DNA of 64,000 nucleotides from Balanoglossus misakiensis (taxonomy: Eukaryota > Hemichordata). Positions within the stretch are counted from its first letter, which is position 1. Each line of letters opens with the position of its first letter. The stretch covers positions 13,268,001 to 13,332,000 of the forward strand of contig CM082583.2 of assembly GCA_040954595.2 (NCBI GenBank), in the 5' to 3' direction. This document shows, piece after piece, positions 1-14,900 of the stretch. A program made the position numbers and the translations under genes. A model generated the notes under the pieces. The model saw only the letters and a program-made list of their open reading frames with translations, had not been told where the DNA came from and ran no database searches.

Positions 1-2589
1 GCTATAACCCATGGTTTTTTCAAAAAATGACCAAATTTTGAAAATTCGCAAAGTCGAAAAATCGTCGATTTTTGAACATTTTCCTGAGCTATAACCCATG
101 GTTTTTTCAAAAAATGACCAAATTTTGAAAATTCGCAAAGTCGAAAATTCCTCGATTTGTGAACATTTTCCTGAGCTATAACCCATGGTTTTTTCAAAAA
201 ATGACCAAATTTTGAAAATTCGCAAAGTCGAAAAATCGTCGATTTTTGAACATTTTCCTGAGCTATAACCCATGGTTTTTTTCAAAAAATGACCAAATTT
301 TGAAAATTCGCAAAGTCGAAAAATCGTCGATTTTTGAACATTTTCCTGAGCTATAACCCATGGTTTTTTCAAAAAATGACCAAATTTTGAAAATTCGCAA
401 AGTCGAAAAATCGTCGATTTTTGAACATTTTCCTGAGCTATAACCCATGGTTTTTTCAAAAAATGACCAAATTTTGAAAATTCGCAAAGTCGAAAATTCC
501 TCGATTTGTGAACATTTTCCTGAGCTATAACCCATGGTTTTTTCAAAAATGACCAAATTTTGAAAATTCGCAAAGTCGAAAAATCCTCGATTTTTGAACA
601 TTTTCCTGAGCTATAACCCATGGTTTTTTCAAAAAATGACCAAATTTTGAAAATTCGCAAAGTCGAAAAATCGTCGATTTTTGAACATTTTCCTGAGCTA
701 TAACCCATGTTTTTTTCAAAAAATGACCAAATTTTGAAAATTCGCAAAGTCGAAAAATCGTCGATTTTTGAACATTTTCCTGAGCTATAACCCATGGTTT
801 TTTCAAAAAATGACCAAATTTTGAAAATTCGCAAAGTCGAAAAATCGTCGATTTTTGAACATTTTCCTGAGCTATAACCCATGGTTTTTTTCAAAAAATG
901 ACCAAATTTTGAAAATTCGCAAAGTCGAAAAATCCTCGATTTTTGAACATTTTCCTGAGCTATAACCCATGGTTTTTTCAAAAAATGACCAAATTTTGAA
1001 AATTCGCAAAGTCGAAAAATCCTCGATTTTTGAACATTTTCCTGAGCTATAACCCATGGTTTTTTCAAAAAATGACCAAATTTTGAAAATTCGCAAAGTC
1101 GAAAATTCCTCGATTTGTGAACATTTTCCTGAGCTATAACCCATGGTTTTTTCAAAAAATGACCAAATTTTGAAAATTCGCAAAGTCGAAAAATCGTCGA
1201 TTTTTGAACATTTTCCTGAGCTATAACCCATGGTTTTTTTCAAAAAATGACCAAATTTTGAAAATTCGCAAAGTCGAAAAATCGTCGATTTTTGAACATT
1301 TTCCTGAGCTATAACCCATGGTTTTTTCAAAAAATGACCAAATTTTGAAAATTCGCAAAGTCGAAAAATCGTCGATTTTTGAACATTTTCCTGAGCTATA
1401 ACCCATGGTTTTTTCAAAAAATGACCAAATTTTGAAAATTCGCAAAGTCGAAAATTCCTCGATTTTTGAACATTTTCCTGAGCTATAACCCATGGTTTTT
1501 TTCAAAAAATGACCAAATTTTGAAAATTCGCAAAGTCGAAAAATCCTCGATTTTTGAACATTTTCCTGAGCTATAACCCATGGTTTTTTTCAAAAAATGA
1601 CCAAATTTTGAAAATTCGCAAAGTCGAAAAATCCTCGATTTTTGAACATTTTCCTGAGCTATAACCCATGGTTTTTTTCAAAAAATGACCAAATTTTGAA
1701 AATTCGCAAAGTCGAAAAATCCTCGATTTTTGAACATTTTCCTGAGCTATAACCCATGGTTTTTTTCAAAAAATGACCAAATTTTGAAAATTCGCAAAGT
1801 CGAAAAATCGTCGATTTTTGAACATTTTCCTGAGCTATAACCCATGGTTTTTACAAAAAATGACCAAATTTTGAAAATTCGCAAAGTCGAAAAATCGTCG
1901 ATTTTTGAACATTTTCCTGAGCTATAACCCATGGTTTTTTCAAAAAATGACCAAATTTTGAAAATTCGCAAAGTCGAAAAATCGTCGATTTTTGAACATT
2001 TTCCTGAGCTATAACCCATGGTTTTTTTCAAAAAATGACCAAATTTTGAAAATTCGCAAAGTCGAAAAATCGTCGATTTTTGAACATTTTCCTGAGCTAT
2101 AACCCATGGTTTTTTTCAAAAAATGACCAAATTTTGAAAGTTCGCAAAGTCGAAAAATCCTCGATTTTTGAACATTTTCCTGAGCTATAACCCATGGTTT
2201 TTTCAAAAAATGACCAAATTTTGAAAATTCGCAAAGTCGAAAAATCCTCGATTTTTGAACATTTTCCTGAGCTATAACCCATGGTTTTTTCAAAAAATGA
2301 CCAAATTTTGAAAATTCGCAAAGTCGAAAAATCCTCGATTTTTGAACATTTTCCTGAGCTATAACCCATGGTTTTTTTCAAAAAATGACCAAATTTTGAA
2401 AATTCGCAAAGTCGAAAAATCCTCGATTTTTGAACATTTTCCTGAGCTATAACCCATGGTTTTTTCAAAAAATGACCAAATTTTGAAAATTCGCAAAGTC
2501 GAAAAATCCTCGATTTTTGAACATTTTCCTGAGCTATAACCCATGGTTTTTTCAAAAAATGACCAAATTTTGAAAATTCGCAAAGTCGA

Positions 2590-5500
2590 AAATTCCTCGA
2601 TTTGTGAACATTTTCCTGAGCTATAACCCATGGTTTTTTTCAAAAAATGACCAAATTTTGAAAATTCGCAAAGTCGAAAAATCGTCGATTTTTGAACATT
2701 TTCCTGAGCTATAACCCATGGTTTTTTCAAAAATGACCAAATTTTGAAAATTCGCAAAGTCGAAAAATCCTCGATTTTTGAACATTTTCCTGAGCTATAA
2801 CCCATGGTTTTTTCAAAAAATGACCAAATTTTGAAAATTCGCAAAGTCGAAAAATCCTCGATTTTTGAACATTTTCCTGAGCTATAACCCATGGTTTTTT
2901 CAAAAAATGACCAAATTTTGAAAATTCGCCAAGTCGAAAAATCCTCGATTTTTGAACATTTTCCTGAGCTATAACCCATGGTTTTTTCAAAAAATGACCA
3001 AATTTTGAAAATTCGCAAAGTCGAAAAATCGTCGATTTTTGAACATTTTCCTGAGCTATAACCCATGGTTTTTTCAAAAAATGACCAAATTTTGAAAATT
3101 CGCAAAGTCGAAAAATCCTCGATTTTTGAACATTTTCCTGAGCTATAACCCATGGTTTTTTCAAAAAATGACCAAATTTTGAAAATTCGCAAAGTCGAAA
3201 AATCCTCGATTTTTGAACATTTTCCTGAGCTATAACCCATGGTTTTTTCAAAAAATGACCAAATTTTGAAAATTCGCAAAGTCGAAAAATCGTCGATTTT
3301 TGAACATTTTCCTGAGCTATATATAACCCATGATTTTTTCAAAAAATGACCAAATTTTGAAAATTCGCAAAGTCGAAAAATCGTCGATTTTTGAACATTT
3401 TCCTGAGCTATAACCCATGGTTTTTTTCAAAAAATGACCAAATTTTGAAAATTCGCAAAGTCGAAAAATCCTCGATTTTTGAACATTTTCCTGAGCTATA
3501 ACCCATGGTTTTTTCAAAAAATGACCAAATTTTGAAAATTCGCAAAGTCGAAAAATCCTCGATTTTTGAACATTTTCCTGAGCTATAACCCATGGTTTTT
3601 TCAAAAAATGACCAAATTTTGAAAATTCGCAAAGTCGAAAAATCCTCGATTTTTGAACATTTTCCTGAGCTATAACCCATGGTTTTTTTCAAAAAATGAC
3701 CAAATTTTGAAAATTCGCAAAGTCGAAAAATCGTCGATTTTTGAACATTTTCCTGAGCTATAACCCATGGTTTTTTCAAAAAATGACCAAATTTTGAAAA
3801 TTCGCAAAGTCGAAAAATCCTCGATTTTTGAACATTTTCCTGAGCTATAACCCATGGTTTTTTCAAAAAATGACCAAATTTTGAAAATTCGCAAAGTCGA
3901 AAAATCCTCGATTTTTGAACATTTTCCTGAGCTATAACCCATGGTTTTTTCAAAAAATGACCAAATTTTGAAAATTCGCAAAGTCGAAAAATCGTCGATT
4001 TTTGAACATTTTCCTGAGCTATATAAACCCATGATTTTTTCAAAAAATGACCAAATTTTGAAAATTCGCAAAGTCGAAAAATCGTCGATTTTTGAACATT
4101 TTCCTGAGCTATAACCCATGGTTTTTTTCAAAAAATGACCAAATTTTGAAAATTCGCAAAGTCGAAAAATCGTCGATTTTTGAACATTTTCCTGAGCTAT
4201 AACCCATGGTTTTTTAAAAAAATGACCAAATTTTGAAAATTCGCAAAGTCGAAAAATCCTCGATTTTTGAACATTTTCCTGAGCTATAACCCATGGTTTT
4301 TTCAAAAAATGACCAAATTTTGAAAATTCGCAAAGTCGAAAAATCGTCGATTTTTGAACATTTTCCTGAGCTATAACCCATGGTTTTTTCAAAAAATGAC
4401 CAAATTTTGAAAATTCGCAAAGTCGAAAAATCCTCGATTTTTGAACATTTTCCTGAGCTATAACCCATGGTTTTTTCAAAAAATGACCAAATTTTGAAAA
4501 TTCGCAAAGTCGAAAAATCCTCGATTTTTGAACATTTTCCTGAGCTATAACCCATGGTTTTTTCAAAAAATGACCAAATTTTGAAAATTCGCAAAGTCGA
4601 AAAATCCTCGATTTTTGAACATTTTCCTGAGCTATAACCCATGGTTTTTTTCAAAAAATGACCAAATTTTGAAAATTCGCAAAGTCGAAAAATCCTCGAT
4701 TTTTGAACATTTTCCTGAGCTATAACCCATGGTTTTTTCAAAAAATGACCAAATTTTGAAAATTCGCAAAGTCGAAAAATCCTCCATTTTTGAACATTTT
4801 CCTGAGCTATAACCCATGGTTTTTTCAAAAAATGACCAAATTTTGAAAATTCGCAAAGTCGAAAAATCGTCGATTTTTGAACATTTTCCTGAGCTATAAC
4901 CCATGGTTTTTTCAAAAAATGACCAAATTTTGAAAATTCGCAAAGTCGAAAAATCGTCGATTTTTGAACATTTTCCTGAGCTATAACCCATGGTTTTTTC
5001 AAAAAATGACCAAATTTTGAAAATTCGCAAAGTCGAAAAATCCTCGATTTTTGAACATTTTCCTGAGCTATAACCCATGGTTTTTTCAAAAAATGACCAA
5101 ATTTTGAAAATTCGCAAAGTCGAAAAATCGTCGATTTTTGAACATTTTCCTGAGCTATAACCCATGGTTTTTTCAAAAAATGACCAAATTTTGAAAATTC
5201 GCAAAGTCGAAAAATCCTCGATTTTTGAACATTTTCCTGAGCTATAACCCATGGTTTTTTCAAAAAATGACCAAATTTTGAAAATTCGCAAAGTCGAAAA
5301 ATCCTCGATTTTTGAACATTTTCCTGAGCTATAACCCATGGTTTTTTTCAAAAAATGACCAAATTTTGAAAATTCGCAAAGTCGAAAAATCCTCGATTTT
5401 TGAACATTTTCCTGAGCTATAACCCATGGTTTTTTCAAAAAATGACCAAATTTTGAAAATTCGCAAAGTCGAAAATTCCTCGATTTGTGAACATTTTCCT

Positions 5501-6051
5501 GAGCTATAACCCATGGTTTTTTTCAAAAAATGACCAAATTTTGAAAATTCGCAAAGTCGAAAAATCGTCGATTTTTGAACATTTTCCTGAGCTATAACCC
5601 ATGGTTTTTTCAAAAATGACCAAATTTTGAAAATTCGCAAAGTCGAAAAATCCTCGATTTTTGAACATTTTCCTGAGCTATAACCCATGGTTTTTTCAAA
5701 AAATGACCAAATTTTGAAAATTCGCAAAGTCGAAAAATCCTCGATTTTTGAACATTTTCCTGAGCTATAACCCATGGTTTTTTCAAAAAATGACCAAATT
5801 TTGAAAATTCGCAAAGTCGAAAAATCCTCGATTTTTGAACATTTTCCTGAGCTATAACCCATGGTTTTTTCAAAAAATGACCAAATTTTGAAAATTCGCA
5901 AAGTCGAAAAATCCTCGATTTTTGAACATTTTCCTGAGCTATAACCCATGGTTTTTTCAAAAAATGACCAAATTTTGAAAATTCGCAAAGTCGAAAAATC
6001 GTCGATTTTTGAACATTTTCCTGAGCTATATATAACCCATGATTTTTTCAA
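2590..6051 (-). repeat. Higher-order repeat of about 2.7 kb in block A
   Basis: The insertion variant GAGCTATATATAACCCATGATT is found at 3314 and again at 6023, 2709 bp apart. Both are followed, at lower coordinates, by the rare AATTCCTCGATTTGTG unit (near 2590 and 5471). Seven intervening monomers in one copy correspond to five in the other, so the copies differ by an indel of about two monomers. A related form, GCTATATAAACCCATGATT, occurs at about 4018. Confidence 0.7.
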
Positions 6052-9000
6052 AAAATGACCAAATTTTGAAAATTCGCAAAGTCGAAAAATCGTCGATTTT
6101 TGAACATTTTCCTGAGCTATAACCCATGGTTTTTTTCAAAAAATGACCAAATTTTGAAAATTCGCAAAGTCGAAAAATCCTCGATTTTTGAACATTTTCC
6201 TGAGCTATAACCCATGGTTTTTTCAAAAAATGACCAAATTTTGAAAATTCGCAAAGTCGAAAAATCCTCGATTTTTGAACATTTTCCTGAGCTATAACCC
6301 ATGGTTTTTTTCAAAAAATGACCAAATTTTGAAAATTCGCAAAGTCGAAAAATCCTCGATTTTTGAACATTTTCCTGAGCTATAACCCATGGTTTTTTCA
6401 AAAAATGACCAAATTTTGAAAATTCGCAAAGTCGAAAAATCGTCGATTTTTGAACATTTTCCTGAGCTATAACCCATGGTTTTTTTCAAAAAATGACCAA
6501 ATTTTGAAAATTCGCAAAGTCGAAAAATCGTCGATTTTTGAACATTTTCCTGAGCTATAACCCATGGTTTTTTAAAAAAATGACCAAATTTTGAAAATTC
6601 GCAAAGTCGAAAAATCCTCGATTTTTGAACATTTTCCTGAGCTATAACCCATGGTTTTTTCAAAAAATGACCAAATTTTGAAAATTCGCAAAGTCGAAAA
6701 ATCGTCGATTTTTGAACATTTTCCTGAGCTATAACCCATGGTTTTTTTCAAAAAATGACCAAATTTTGAAAATTCGCAAAGTCGAAAAATCCTCGATTTT
6801 TGAACATTTTCCTGAGCTATAACCCATGGTTTTTTCAAAAAATGACCAAATTTTGAAAATTCGCAAAGTCGAAAAATCCTCGATTTTTGAACATTTTTCT
6901 GAGCTATAACCCATGGTTTTTTCAAAAAATGACCAAATTTTGAAAATTCGCAAAGTCGAAAAATCCTCGATTTTTGAACATTTTCCTGAGCTATAACCCA
7001 TGGTTTTTTCAAAAAATGACCAAATTTTGAAAATTCGCAAAGTCAAAAAATCCTCCATTTTTGAACATTTTCCTGAGCTATAACCCATGGTTTTTTCAAA
7101 AAATGACCAAATTTTGAAAATTCGCAAAGTCGAAAAATCGTCGATTTTTGAACATTTTCCTGAGCTATAACCCATGGTTTTTTCAAAAAATGACCAAATT
7201 TTGAAAATTCGCAAAGTCGAAAAATCGTCGATTTTTGAACATTTTCCTGAGCTATAACCCATGGTTTTTTCAAAAAATGACCAAATTTTGAAAATTCGCA
7301 AAGTCGAAAAATCCTCGATTTTTGAACATTTTCCTGAGCTATAACCCATGGTTTTTTCAAAAAATGACCAAATTTTGAAAATTCGCAAAGTCGAAAAATC
7401 GTCGATTTTTGAACATTTTCCTGAGCTATAACCCATGATTTTTTCAAAAAATGACCAAATTTTGAAAATTCGCAAAGTCGAAAAATCCTCGAATTTTGAA
7501 CATTTTCCTGAGCTATAACCCATGGTTTTTTTCAAAAAATGACCAAATTTTGAAAATTCGCAAAGTCGAAAAATCCTCGATTTTTGAACATTTTCCTGAG
7601 CTATAACCCATGGTTTTTTCAAAAAATGACCAAATTTTGAAAATTCGCAAAGTCGAAAAATCCTCGATTTTTGAACATTTTCCTGAGCTATAACCCATGG
7701 TTTTTTCAAAAAATGACCAAATTTTGAAAATTCGCAAAGTCGAAAAATCCTCGATTTTTGAACATTTTCCTGAGCTATAACCCATGGTTTTTTTCAAAAA
7801 ATGACCAAATTTTGAAAATTCGCAAAGTCGAAAAATCCTCGATTTTTGAACATTTTCCTGAGCTATAACCCATGGTTTTTTCAAAAAATGACCAAATTTT
7901 GAAAATTCGCAAAGTCGAAAAATCCTCTATTTTTGAACATTTTCCTGAGCTATAACCCATGGTTTTTTCAAAAAATGACCAAATTTTGAAAATTCGCAAA
8001 GTCGAAAAATCCTCTATTTTTGAACATTTTCCTGAGCTATAACCCATGGTTTTTTCAAAAAATGACCAAATTTTGAAAATTCGCAAAGTCGAAAAATCGT
8101 CGATTTTTGAACATTTTCCTGAGCTATAACCCATGGTTTTTTCAAAAAATGACCAAATTTTGAAAATTCGCAAAGTCGAAAAATCGTCGATTTTTGAACA
8201 TTTTCCTGAGCTATAACCCATGGTTTTTTTCAAAAAATGACCAAATTTTGAAAATTCGCAAAGTCGAAAAATCGTCGATTTTTGAACATTTTCCTGAGCT
8301 ATAACCCATGGTTTTTTCAAAAAATGACCAAATTTTGAAAATTCGCAAAGTCGAAAAATCGTCGATTTTTGAACATTTTCCTGAGCTATAACCCATGGTT
8401 TTTTCAAAAAATGACCAAATTTTGAAAATTCGCAAAGTCGAAAAATCCTCGATTTTTGAACATTTTCCTGAGCTATAACCCATGGTTTTTTTCAAAAAAT
8501 GACCAAATTTTGAAAATTCGCAAAGTCGAAAAATCCTCGATTTTTGAACATTTTCCTGAGCTATAACCCATGGTTTTTTTCAAAAAATGACCAAATTTTG
8601 AAAATTCGCAAAGTCGAAAAATCCTCGATTTTTGAACATTTTCCTGAGCTATACCATGGTTTTTTTCAAAAAATGACCAAATTTTGAAAATTCGCAAAGT
8701 CGAAAAATCCTCGATTTTTGAACATTTTCCTGAGCTATAACCCATGGTTTTTACAAAAAATGACCAAATTTTGAAAATTCGCAAAGTCGAAAAATCGTCG
8801 ATTTTTGAACATTTTCCTGAGCTATAACCCATGGTTTTTTTCAAAAAATGACCAAATTTTGAAAATTCGCAAAGTCGAAAAATCGTCGATTTTTGAACAT
8901 TTTCCTGAGCTATAACCCATGGTTTTTTCAAAAAATGACCAAATTTTGAAAATTCGCAAAGTCGAAAAATCGTCGATTTTTGAACATTTTCCTGAGCTAT

Positions 9001-11930
9001 AACCCATGTTTTTTTCAAAAAATGACCAAATTTTGAAAATTCGCAAAGTCGAAAAATCGTCGATTTTTGAACATTTTGCTGAGCTATAACCCATGGTTTT
9101 TTCAAAAAATGACCAAATTTTGAAAATTCGCAAAGTCGAAAAATCGTCGATTTTTGAACATTTTCCTGAGCTATAACCCATGGTTTTTTCAAAAAATGAC
9201 CAAATTTTGAAAATTCGCAAAGTCGAAAAATCCTCGATTTTTGAACATTTTCCTGAGCTATAACCCATGGTTTTTTCAAAAAATGACCAAATTTTGAAAA
9301 TTCGCAAAGTCGAAAAATCCTCGATTTTTGAACATTTTCCTGAGCTATAACCCATGGTTTTTTCAAAAAATGACCAAATTTTGAAAATTCGCAAAGTCGA
9401 AAAATCGTCGATTTTTGAACATTTTCCTGAGCTATAACCCATGGTTTTTTCAAAAAATGACCAAATTTTGAAAATTCGCAACGTCGAAAAATCCTCGATT
9501 TTTGAACATTTTCCTGAGCTATAACCCATGGTTTTTTCAAAAAATGACCAAATTTTGAAAATTCGCAACGTCGAAAAATCCTCGATTTTTGAACATTTTC
9601 CTGAGCTATAACCCATGGTTTTTTCAAAAAATGACCAAATTTTGAAAATTCGCAAAGTCGAAAAATCGTCGATTTTTGAACATTTTCCTGAGCTATAACC
9701 CATGGTTTTTTCAAAAAATGACCAAATTTTGAAAATTCGCAACGTCGAAAAATCGTCGATTTTTGAACATTTTCCTGAGCTATAACCCATGGTTTTTTCA
9801 AAAAATGACCAAATTTTGAAAATTCGCAACGTCGAAAAATCCTCGATTTTTGAACATTTTCCTGAGCTATAACCCATGGTTTTTTCAAAAAATGACCAAA
9901 TTTTGAAAATTCGCAAAGTCGAAAAATCGTCGATTTTTGAACATTTTCCTGAGCTATAACCCATGGTTTTTTCAAAAAATGACCAAATTTTGAAAATTCG
10001 CAAAGTCGAAAAATCCTTGATTTTTGAACATTTTCCTGAGCTATAACCCATGGTTTTTTCAAAAAATGACCAAATTTTGAAAATTCGCAAAGTCGAAAAA
10101 TCGTCGATTTTTGAACATTTTCCTGAGCTATAACCCATGGTTTTTTCAAAAAATGACCAAATTTTGAAAATTCGCAAAGTCGAAAAATCGTCGATTTTTG
10201 AACATTTTCCTGAGCTATAACCCATGGTTTTTTTCAAAAAATGACCAAATTTTGAAAATTCGCAAAGTCGAAAAATCGTCGATTTTTGAACATTTTCCTG
10301 AGCTATAACCCATGGTTTTTTCAAAAAATGACCAAATTTTGAAAATTCGCAAAGTCGAAAAATCGTCGATTTTTGAACATTTTCCTGAGCTATAACCCAT
10401 GTTTTTTTCAAAAAATGACCAAATTTTGAAAATTCGCAAAGTCGAAAAATCCTCGATTTTTGAACATTTTCCTGAGCTATAACCCATGGTTTTTTTCAAA
10501 AAATGACCAAATTTTGAAAATTCGCAAAGTCGAAAAATCCTCGATTTTTGAACATTTTCCTGAGCTATAACCCATGGTTTTTTTCAAAAAATGACCAAAT
10601 TTTGAAAATTCGCAAAGTCGAAAAATCCTCGATTTTTGAACATTTTCCTGAGCTATAACCCATGTTTTTTTCAAAAAATGACCAAATTTTGAAAATTCGC
10701 AAAGTCGAAAAATCGTCGATTTTTGAACATTTTCCTGAGCTATAACCCATGGTTTTTACAAAAAATGACCAAATTTTGAAAATTCGCAAAGTCGAAAAAT
10801 CGTCGATTTTTGAACATTTTCCTGAGCTATAACCCATGGTTTTTTCAAAAAATGACCAAATTTTGAAAATTCGCAAAGTCGAAAAATCGTCGATTTTTGA
10901 ACATTTTCCTGAGCTATAACCCATGGTTTTTTCAAAAAATGACCAAATTTTGAAAATTCGCAAAGTAAAAAAATCGTCGATTTTTGAACATTTTCCTGAG
11001 CTATAACCCATGTTTTTTTTCAAAAAATGACCAAATTTTGAAAATTCGCAAAGTCGAAAAATCGTCGATTTTTGAACATTTTGCTGAGCTATAACCCATG
11101 GTTTTTTCAAAAAATGACCAAATTTTGAAAATTCGCAAAGTCGAAAAATCGTCGATTTTTGAACATTTTCCTGAGCTATAACCCATGGTTTTTTCAAAAA
11201 ATGACCAAATTTTGAAAATTCGCAAAGTCGAAAAATCGTCGATTTTTGAACATTTTCCTGAGCTATAACCCATGGTTTTTTCAAAAAATGACCAAATTTT
11301 GAAAATTCGCAAAGTCGAAAAATCGTCGATTTTTGAACATTTTCCTGAGCTATAACCCATGGTTTTTTCAAAAAATGACCAAATTTTGAAAATTCGCAAA
11401 GTCGAAAAATCCTCGATTTTTGAACATTTTCCTGAGCTATAACCCATGGTTTTTTCAAAAAATGACCAAATTTTGAAAATTCGCAAAGTCGAAAAATCCT
11501 CGATTTTTGAACATTTTCCTGAGCTATAACCCATGGTTTTTTCAAAAAATGACCAAATTTTGAAAATTCGCAAAGTCGAAAAATCCTCGATTTTTGAACA
11601 TTTTCCTGAGCTATAACCCATGGTTTTTTCAAAAAATGACCAAATTTTGAAAATTCGCAAAGTCGAAAAATCGTCGATTTTTGAACATTTTCCTGAGCTA
11701 TAACCCATGGTTTTTTCAAAAAATGACCAAATTTTGAAAATTCGCAAAGTCGAAAAATCCTCGATTTTTGAACATTTTCCTGAGCTATAACCCATGGTTT
11801 TTTCAAAAAATGACCAAATTTTGAAAATTCGCAAAGTCGAAAAATCGTCAATTTTTGAACATTTTCCTGAGCTATAACCCATGGTTTTTTCAAAAAATGA
11901 CCAAATTTTGAAAATTCGCAAAGTCGAAAA

Positions 11931-14900
11931 ATCGTTCGATTTTTGAACTTTTTCCTGAGCTATAACCCATGGTTTTTTCAAAAAATGACCAAATTTTGAA
12001 AATTCGCAAAGTCGAAAAATCGTCGATTTTTGAACATTTTCCTGAGCTATAACCCATGGTTTTTTTCAAAAAATGACCAAATTTTGAAAATTCGCAAAGT
12101 CGAAAAATCCTCGATTTTTGAACATTTTCCTGAGCTATAACCCATGGTTTTTTCAAAAAATGACCAAATTTTGAAAATTCGCAAAGTCGAAAAATCCTCG
12201 ATTTTTGAACATTTTCCTGAGCTATAACCCATGGTTTTTTCAAAAAATGACCAAATTTTGAAAATTCGCAAAGTCGAAAAATCGTCGATTTTTGAACATT
12301 TTCCTGAGCTATAACCCATGGTTTTTTCAAAAAATGACCAAATTTTGAAAATTCGCAAAGTCGAAAAATCCTCGATTTTTGAACATTTTCCTGAGCTATA
12401 ACCCATGGTTTTTTCAAAAAATGACCAAAATTTGAAAATTCGCAAAGTCGAAAAATCGTCGATTTTTGAACATTTTCCTGAGCTATAACCCATGGTTTTT
12501 TCAAAAAATGACCAAATTTTGAAAATTCGCAAAGTCGAAAAATCCTCGATTTTTGAACATTTTCCTGAGCTATAACCCATGGTTTTTTCAAAAAATGACC
12601 AAATTTTGAAAATTCGCAAAGTCGAAAAATCGTCGATTTTTGAACATTTTCCTGAGCTATAACCCATGGTTTTTTCAAAAAATGTCCAAATTTGAAAATA
12701 CGCAAAGTCGAAAAATCCTCGATTTTTGAACATTTTCCTGAGCTATAACCCATGGTTTTTTCAAAAAATGACCAAATTTTGAAAATTCGCTAAGTCGAAA
12801 AATCGTCGATTTTTGAACATTTTCCTGAGCTATAACCCATGGTTTTTTCAAAAAATGACCTAATTTTGAAAATTCGCAAAGTCGAAAAATCGTCGATTTT
12901 TGAACATTTTCCTGAGCTATAACCCATGGTTTTTTCAAAAAATGACCAAATTTTGAAAATTCGCAACGTCGAAAAATCCTCGATTTTTGAACATTTTCCT
13001 GAGCTATAACCCATGGTTTTTTCAAAAAATGACCAAATTTTGAAAATTCGCAACGTCGAAAAATCCTCGATTTTTGAACATTTTCCTGAGCTATAACCCA
13101 TGGTTTTTTCAAAAAATGACCAAATTTTGAAAATTCGCAAAGTCGAAAAATCGTCGATTTTTGAACATTTTCCTGAGCTATAACCCATGGTTTTTTCAAA
13201 AAATGACCAAATTTTGAAAATTCGCAAAGTCGAAAAATCGTCGATTTTTGAACATTTTCCTGAGCTATAACGCATGGTTTTTTTCAAAAAATGACCAAAT
13301 TTTGAAAATTCGCAAAGTCGAAAAATCGTCGATTTTTGAACATTTTCCTGAGCTATAACCCATGGTTTTTTCAAAAAATGACCAAATTTTGAAAATTCGC
13401 AAAGTCGAAAAATCGTCGATTTTTGAACATTTTCCTGAGCTATAACCCATGGTTTTTTCAAAAAATGACCAAATTTTGAAAATTCGCAAAGTCGAAAAAT
13501 CCTTGATTTTTGAACATTTTCCTGAGCTATAACCCATGGTTTTTTCAAAAAATGACCAAATTTTGAAAATTCGCAAAGTCGAAAAATCGTCGATTTTTGA
13601 ACATTTTCCTGAGCTATAACCCATGTTTTTTTCAAAAAATGACCAAATTTTGAAAATTCGCAAAGTCGAAAAATCGTCGATTTTTGAACATTTTCCTGAG
13701 CTATAACCCATGGTTTTTTTCAAAAATGACCAAATTTTGAAAATTCGCAAAGTCGAAAAATCGTCGATTTTTGAACATTTTCCTGAGCTATAACCCATGG
13801 TTTTTTCAAAAAATGACCAAATTTTGAAAATTCGCAAAGTCGAAAAATCGTCGATTTTTGAACATTTTCCTGAGCTATAACCCATGGTTTTTTCAAAAAT
13901 GACCAAATTTTGAAAATTCGCAAAGTCGAAAAATCCTCGATTTTTGAACATTTTCCTGAGCTATAACCCATGGTTTTTTTCAAAAAATGACCAAATTTTG
14001 AAAATTCGCAAAGTCGAAAAATCCTCGATTTTTGAACATTTTCCTGAGCTATAACCCATGGTTTTTTTTTCAAAAAATGACCAAATTTTGAAAATTCGCA
14101 AAGTCGAAAAATCCTCGATTTTTGAACATTTTCCTGAGCTATAACCCATGTTTTTTTTCAAAAAATGACCAAATTTTGAAAATTCGCAAAGTCGAAAAAT
14201 CGTCGATTTTTGAACATTTTCCTGAGCTATAACCCATGGTTTTTACAAAAAATGACCAAATTTTGAAAATTCGCAAAGTCGAAAAATCGTCGATTTTTGA
14301 ACATTTTCCTGAGCTATAACCCATGGTTTTTTTCAAAAAATGACCAAATTTTGAAAATTCGCAAAGTCGAAAAATCGTCGATTTTTGAACATTTTCCTGA
14401 GCTATAACCCATGGTTTTTTTCAAAAAATGACCAAATTTTGAAAATTCGCAAAGTAAAAAAATCGTCGATTTTTGAACATTTTCCTGAGCTATAACCCAT
14501 GTTTTTTTTCAAAAAATGACCAAATTTTGAAAATTCGCAAAGTCGAAAAATCGTCGATTTTTGAACATTTTGCTGAGCTATAACCCATGGTTTTTTCAAA
14601 AAATGACCAAATTTTGAAAATTCGCAAAGTCGAAAAATCGTCGATTTTTGAACATTTTCCTGAGCTATAACCCATGGTTTTTTCAAAAAATGACCAAATT
14701 TTGAAAATTCGCAAAGTCGAAAAATCGTCGATTTTTGAACATTTTCCTGAGCTATAACCCATGTTTTTTTCAAAAATGACCAAATTTTGAAAATTCGCAA
14801 AGTCGAAAAATCGTCGATTTTTGAACATTTTCCTGAGCTATAACCCATGGTTTTTTCAAAAAATGACCAAATTTTGAAAATTCGCAAAGTCGAAAAATCC

